From: Sphaerotilus sp.
Lineage (GTDB): Bacteria; Pseudomonadota; Gammaproteobacteria; Burkholderiales; Burkholderiaceae_C
Direction: 5' to 3'
NCBI RefSeq assembly: GCF_013299175.1
Contig: NZ_JAAFKF010000020.1
Coordinates: 1-44,499, forward strand
DNA length: 44,499 nucleotides
Of this stretch, positions 43,038-44,499 are shown one piece after another. The notes under the pieces are model-generated. The model was not told the DNA's origin. It ran no database searches and saw nothing but the letters and a program-made list of their open reading frames with translations. Made by a program: the position numbers and the translations under genes. Numbering within the stretch: position 1 is the first letter of the stretch; every line of letters starts with the position of its first letter.

Positions 43038-44338
43038 TGAGCACCGTGGAACACATCGACGCCGGGGAAGAACTGGCGCACAAGGCCCTGCGTTTCCTGA
43101 CCGCCGGCAGCGTGGACGACGGCAAGAGCACGCTGATCGGGCGCCTGCTGTTCGACAGCCGCGGCATCCTGGCCGACAAGCTCGACGCGCTGGAAAAGCG
43201 CGCTGCCGGTGCGCCGATCGACCTGTCGCTGCTGACCGACGGCCTGGAGGCCGAGCGCGAACAGGGCATCACGATCGACGTGGCGTACCAATACTTCACC
43301 ACCAAGACGCGCAAGTTCATCATCGCCGATGCCCCCGGCCACGAGCAGTACACCCGCAACATGGTGACGGCCGCCGCTGGTTCCGACGCCGCAGTCGTGC
43401 TGGTGGACATCACCAAGCTCGACACGGCGGTGGACGACGTGGTGCTGCTGCCGCAGACCCGCCGCCACAGCCTGCTGGCCCGCCTGCTGCGCGTGCCGAG
43501 CATCGTGTTCGCGATCAACAAGCTCGACGCGATCGAGGTCGGCACGCAAGCCGCCTATGACGCCGTGTCGAAGGCGCTGACCAAGTTCGCCGAGGAAGCC
43601 GGCATCACCGTGCGCGGCATCGTGCCGGTGTCCGCCCTGCGCGGCGACAACGTGGCCACGCCGTCGGCGAACTGGGACTGGTACACCGGCCCGACGCTGC
43701 TGCAACTGCTCGAAACGCTGCCCGTCGCCGACGAGGCGCACGACGGCAACCTGCTCGTGCCGGTCCAGTACGTCGCCCGCGACGAAGGCCACGGCACCGG
43801 CCACCAGCACCGCGTCATGTGGGGCCGCATCGCCCACGGCTCGGTGAAGGCCGGCGACACCGTGCAGATCTTCCCGAGTGGCGAGACCGCCATCGTCGCG
43901 TCGGTGCGCCACGCCGGCAGCGTGGTGGATGTCTGCACCGCAGGACAATCCGCCGGCATCGTGCTCGATCGTCAGGTCGATGTGTCCCGCGGCGACTGGG
44001 TGTTCACGCCCGGCAGCGCCCCGACGCAGCAGACCTTCAGCGGCACGCTGGCCTGGCTCGACACCGAACCCGCCGTGCTCGGCCGCAAATACTGGGTGCG
44101 CCACGGCAACCGCTGGGTGCAGGCGCGCATCACCGCGATCGACCACCGGCTCGACATCAACACGCTCGACAAGGTGGACGCGCACGAGCTGGCGGTCAAC
44201 GAGATCGGCCGCGTGCAGATCCAGACGCAGCAAGCCCTGCCAGTCGAAGCCTATGCGGACAACCGCGTCGGCGGCGCGCTGATCGTCGTCGATCCGACCA
44301 CCAACCGCACCAGCGGTGCGCTGCTGGTCGGCGCCTGA
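43037..44338 (+). CDS. cysN: Sulfate adenylyltransferase subunit 1, GTPase (CysN)
   Basis: A 433-aa translation-factor-like GTPase whose GTP hydrolysis drives APS formation by CysD. The G1 motif AGSVDDGKSTLIGRLLFDSR, the G2/G3 region EREQGITIDVAY and IIADAPGHEQY, and NKLD (G4) are present, followed by two beta-barrel domains. There is no C-terminal APS-kinase (CysC) fusion, in agreement with an APS-type CysH. The length matches stand-alone CysN. The next gene begins 16 bases later. Confidence 0.96.
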   Translation: MSTVEHIDAGEELAHKALRFLTAGSVDDGKSTLIGRLLFDSRGILADKLDALEKRAAGAPIDLSLLTDGLEAEREQGITIDVAYQYFTTKTRKFIIADAPGHEQYTRNMVTAAAGSDAAVVLVDITKLDTAVDDVVLLPQTRRHSLLARLLRVPSIVFAINKLDAIEVGTQAAYDAVSKALTKFAEEAGITVRGIVPVSALRGDNVATPSANWDWYTGPTLLQLLETLPVADEAHDGNLLVPVQYVARDEGHGTGHQHRVMWGRIAHGSVKAGDTVQIFPSGETAIVASVRHAGSVVDVCTAGQSAGIVLDRQVDVSRGDWVFTPGSAPTQQTFSGTLAWLDTEPAVLGRKYWVRHGNRWVQARITAIDHRLDINTLDKVDAHELAVNEIGRVQIQTQQALPVEAYADNRVGGALIVVDPTTNRTSGALLVGA

Positions 44339-44354
44339 ACCGGTGGCGCAGCGC

Positions 44355-44499
44355 ATGGACACCGCAGAGGTCCGCGTCGTCTTCATCGGCGCCGGACCCG
44401 GCTCGGCCGACCTGATCACCGTGCGCGGCCTGAACCGGCTGCGGGCGGCGGAGGTCGTGCTGGCCGATGCGCTGACCGACCCGGCCTTGCGTGCAGAAG
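44355..44499 (+). CDS. Uroporphyrinogen-III C-methyltransferase, N-terminal part
   Basis: The first ~48 codons of a SUMT-family gene, cut by the right edge. It starts EVRVVFIGAGPGSADLITVR, the SAM-binding start of uroporphyrinogen-III methyltransferases, followed by GLNRLRAAEVVLADALTDP. SUMT makes precorrin-2, the precursor of siroheme, which CysI needs, so its place in the cys operon fits. A GTG at 44343 in frame is another start option. Whether it is a plain cobA-type gene or a cysG fusion lies outside the window. Confidence 0.9.
   Translation, partial: MDTAEVRVVFIGAGPGSADLITVRGLNRLRAAEVVLADALTDPALRAE

Noticed and set aside
1-44499. CRISPR arrays, insertion sequences, prophage genes, integrase or attachment sites
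   Set aside because: No regularly spaced repeats, transposase, integrase or terminal inverted repeats were seen. The only tandem repeats are two short coding ones.

Overview
The window looks like a chromosomal segment from a high-GC betaproteobacterium of the order Burkholderiales. The evidence is the near-uniform high GC, the gene neighbours cysS–HhH-GPD glycosylase–accA–tilS–lysC–tRNA-Ser and ppiA–ppiB–lpxH–mtfA, the complete cbb3 oxidase locus, and the reductive sulfate cluster with a DUF934 gene. A Leptothrix/Sphaerotilus/Rubrivivax-like lineage is my inference, not a demonstrated identity. Coding density is very high. Most neighbours overlap by 1-8 bases (ATGA, GTGA or TGATG junctions), and no gene-free stretch exceeds about 210 bases. 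I see no insertion sequence, prophage, CRISPR array, rRNA or origin.

Layout. (1) 1-3304, minus: a LysR regulator, leuC, leuD and the start of leuB (leucine synthesis), with the regulator translationally coupled to leuC. (2) 3382-4443, minus: a lone membrane acyltransferase. (3) 4539-4731: tRNA-Ser(GCU) with its own promoter and intrinsic terminator. (4) 4748-10128, minus: lysC, tilS, accA, an AlkA-type glycosylase and cysS. (5) 10249-14710, plus: a tightly overlapping envelope/housekeeping operon (TPR-YkuD L,D-transpeptidase, periplasmic and cytoplasmic cyclophilins, lpxH, mtfA). (6) 14764-17420, minus: clpS-clpA. A cold-shock gene follows on plus. (7) 17980-30114: a microaerobic respiration island. 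It holds a UreH/TauE-like membrane protein, hemN, an FNR-type regulator, ccoH, ccoG, ccoP, ccoQ, ccoO, ccoN, ccoS and ccoI, then divergently a DUF192 protein and an MFS protein carrying the copper-binding motifs of CcoA. (8) 30127-37096, minus: an unusual five-gene operon with a LEPR-like/DUF4347 protein, a TolC-type lipoprotein, two HlyD adaptors (one with a GAF-like domain) and an M50-metalloprotease/HlyD fusion, but no ABC ATPase or RND pump. (9) 37226-38155, minus: a patatin-like lipoprotein. (10) 38247-44499, plus: assimilatory sulfate reduction (TauE/SafE permease, cysI, DUF934, cysH, cysD, cysN and the start of a siroheme-forming SUMT).

How the parts work together. In region 7, three FNR-box promoters have exactly the same geometry: 14-bp box, 22 bp, then the hexamer AAGAAT. 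They precede fnr, ccoN and ccoI, so oxygen limitation should switch on the regulator, the oxidase and its copper-loading ATPase together. A CcoA-like importer would supply copper, CcoI would export it for assembly and CcoG would reduce it. Region 10 encodes sulfate to APS (CysDN), APS to sulfite (CysH with the APS-type iron-sulfur cysteines) and sulfite to sulfide (CysI, needing siroheme from SUMT). There is no cysC or cysJ in this window. Region 8 is the best candidate for an undescribed system: a proposed dedicated export pathway for a LEPR-tagged DUF4347 protein.
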